5,066 nt of DNA, taken from contig DAHVRG010000002.1 of the NCBI GenBank assembly GCA_027322565.1, positions 1 to 5,066 on the forward strand, in the 5' to 3' direction. Positions 4,466 to 5,066 of the stretch are shown here, in pieces. The notes under the pieces were generated by a model. The model ran no database searches and had not been told where the DNA came from. It worked only from the letters and a program-made list of their open reading frames with translations. This DNA comes from Georgenia sp. GTDB taxonomy: Bacteria > Actinomycetota > Actinomycetes > Actinomycetales > Actinomycetaceae. Position numbers and translations under genes: made by a program. The number at the start of each line of letters is the position of its first letter. Within the stretch, counting starts at the first letter, position 1.

Positions 4466-5066
4466 ATGCGACGGATGACAGTGGTTGCCGCGGTCGCAGC
4501 GGCGAGCCTCGCCCTCGCCGCCTGCGGCGGCGACTCGGGTGGCGAGAACGGCAGCAACGGCGGCGGGGGCGGCGGCAACGAGGTCCAGGTCTTCACGTGG
4601 TGGGCCGCCGGCTCGGAGAAGCTCGGGCTGGACGCCATGGTCGAGGTCTTCAACGAGCAGCACCCGGACGTCGAGTTCATCAACGGCGCCGTCGCCGGTG
4701 GTGCCGGCTCGGCGGCGAAGGACCTCCTGCAGTCCCGCCTCCAGGCCAACGACCCGCCGGACACCTTCCAGGGCCACGCCGGTGAGGAGCTCAAGGACTA
4801 CATCGAGGCCGGCCAGCTCGAGGACGTCTCCGACCTCTACGAGGAGTTCGGCCTTACCGACGTCTTCCCGCAGGACCTTCTCGACCTCGTCACCGTCGAC
4901 GGCGCGATCTACTCCATCCCGTCGAACATCCACCGCTCGAACGTCGTGTGGGCCAACCCCACCGTGCTCGAGGAGGCCGGCATCGACCCGAGCACGCCCC
5001 CGGCGTCGATGGACGAGTGGATCGACCAGCTGGAGACCGTCCAGGACGCCGGCGTCACCCCGCTGT
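4466..5066 (+). CDS. ABC sugar transporter, family 1 solute-binding lipoprotein (N-terminal 200 residues; cut by window edge)
   Basis: This is the extracellular binding protein of a carbohydrate ABC importer, anchored to the membrane by lipid. A start at ATG 4466 is supported by AAGGAG five bases upstream (4455-4460). The N-terminus is a lipoprotein signal: MRRM, a hydrophobic stretch to residue 18, and lipobox LAAC with the modified cysteine at 20. A Gly/Ser/Asn-rich linker (21-38) follows. The mature domain begins VQVFTWWAAGSEKLGLDAMVEVFNEQ (40-65), then has AVAGGAGSAAKDLLQSRLQANDPPDTFQGHAGEEL (75-109) and the hinge-side YSIPSNIHRSNVVWANP (149-165). These segments recall glucose/mannose-type binding proteins (GtsA-like), but specificity is inference. 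About half the protein is visible; permease genes would be expected beyond the edge. The adjacent ROK repressor is its likely regulator. Confidence 0.92.
   Translation, partial: MRRMTVVAAVAAASLALAACGGDSGGENGSNGGGGGGNEVQVFTWWAAGSEKLGLDAMVEVFNEQHPDVEFINGAVAGGAGSAAKDLLQSRLQANDPPDTFQGHAGEELKDYIEAGQLEDVSDLYEEFGLTDVFPQDLLDLVTVDGAIYSIPSNIHRSNVVWANPTVLEEAGIDPSTPPASMDEWIDQLETVQDAGVTPL

Noticed and set aside
1..5066. Mobile element, CRISPR array, tRNA, defence system or phage gene
   Set aside because: No inverted-repeat ends, transposase, spaced direct repeats, tRNA arms or toxin/defence motifs were seen; all complete genes have housekeeping or sugar-uptake-type roles and similar base composition.

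Overview
The window is chromosomal DNA from a high-GC actinobacterium, probably a member of the Micrococcales or a close relative. This is inferred from the strong G/C bias at third codon positions, GTG starts, a likely leaderless gene, a mycobacterial-type serine hydroxymethyltransferase, and ROK and solute-binding proteins of actinobacterial style. No mobile element, tRNA, rRNA or CRISPR array was seen, and no gene-free stretch exceeds about 180 bases.

Left two thirds (1-3001, minus strand): a one-carbon/folate block, read right to left. purU (formyltetrahydrofolate deformylase) starts at 3001. A GNAT acetyltransferase follows after a short gap. A 174-base leader then carries what I read as a ZTP/ZMP riboswitch (pfl motif), followed by glyA (serine hydroxymethyltransferase). 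folD overlaps the glyA stop by four bases (GTGA) and runs off the left edge. The riboswitch senses ZMP/ZTP, the purine intermediate that accumulates when 10-formyl-THF is short. It would raise GlyA and FolD, which load one-carbon units onto THF and interconvert them. PurU does the opposite by hydrolysing 10-formyl-THF to formate and THF, and lies upstream of the riboswitch under its own apparent promoter.

Right third (3135-5066, plus strand): a sugar-uptake locus, divergent from purU. A ROK-family repressor (winged helix plus sugar-kinase-like domain with the zinc motif but a degenerate phosphate loop) is followed by a lipoprotein solute-binding protein of ABC family 1, cut by the right edge. 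The 133-base divergent region holds a candidate promoter for each gene and an AT-rich dyad over the ROK start site that looks like an autoregulatory operator. A second, unrelated palindrome lies across the ROK stop codon and the presumed -35 box of the binding-protein gene, and two hairpins follow in that gene's leader.

The best non-coding signal is the riboswitch. Its class is known, and I saw no clear evidence for an undescribed system. The least explained elements are the unrelated control palindromes of the sugar locus, the form of the riboswitch expression platform, and the acetyltransferase placed inside the folate cluster.
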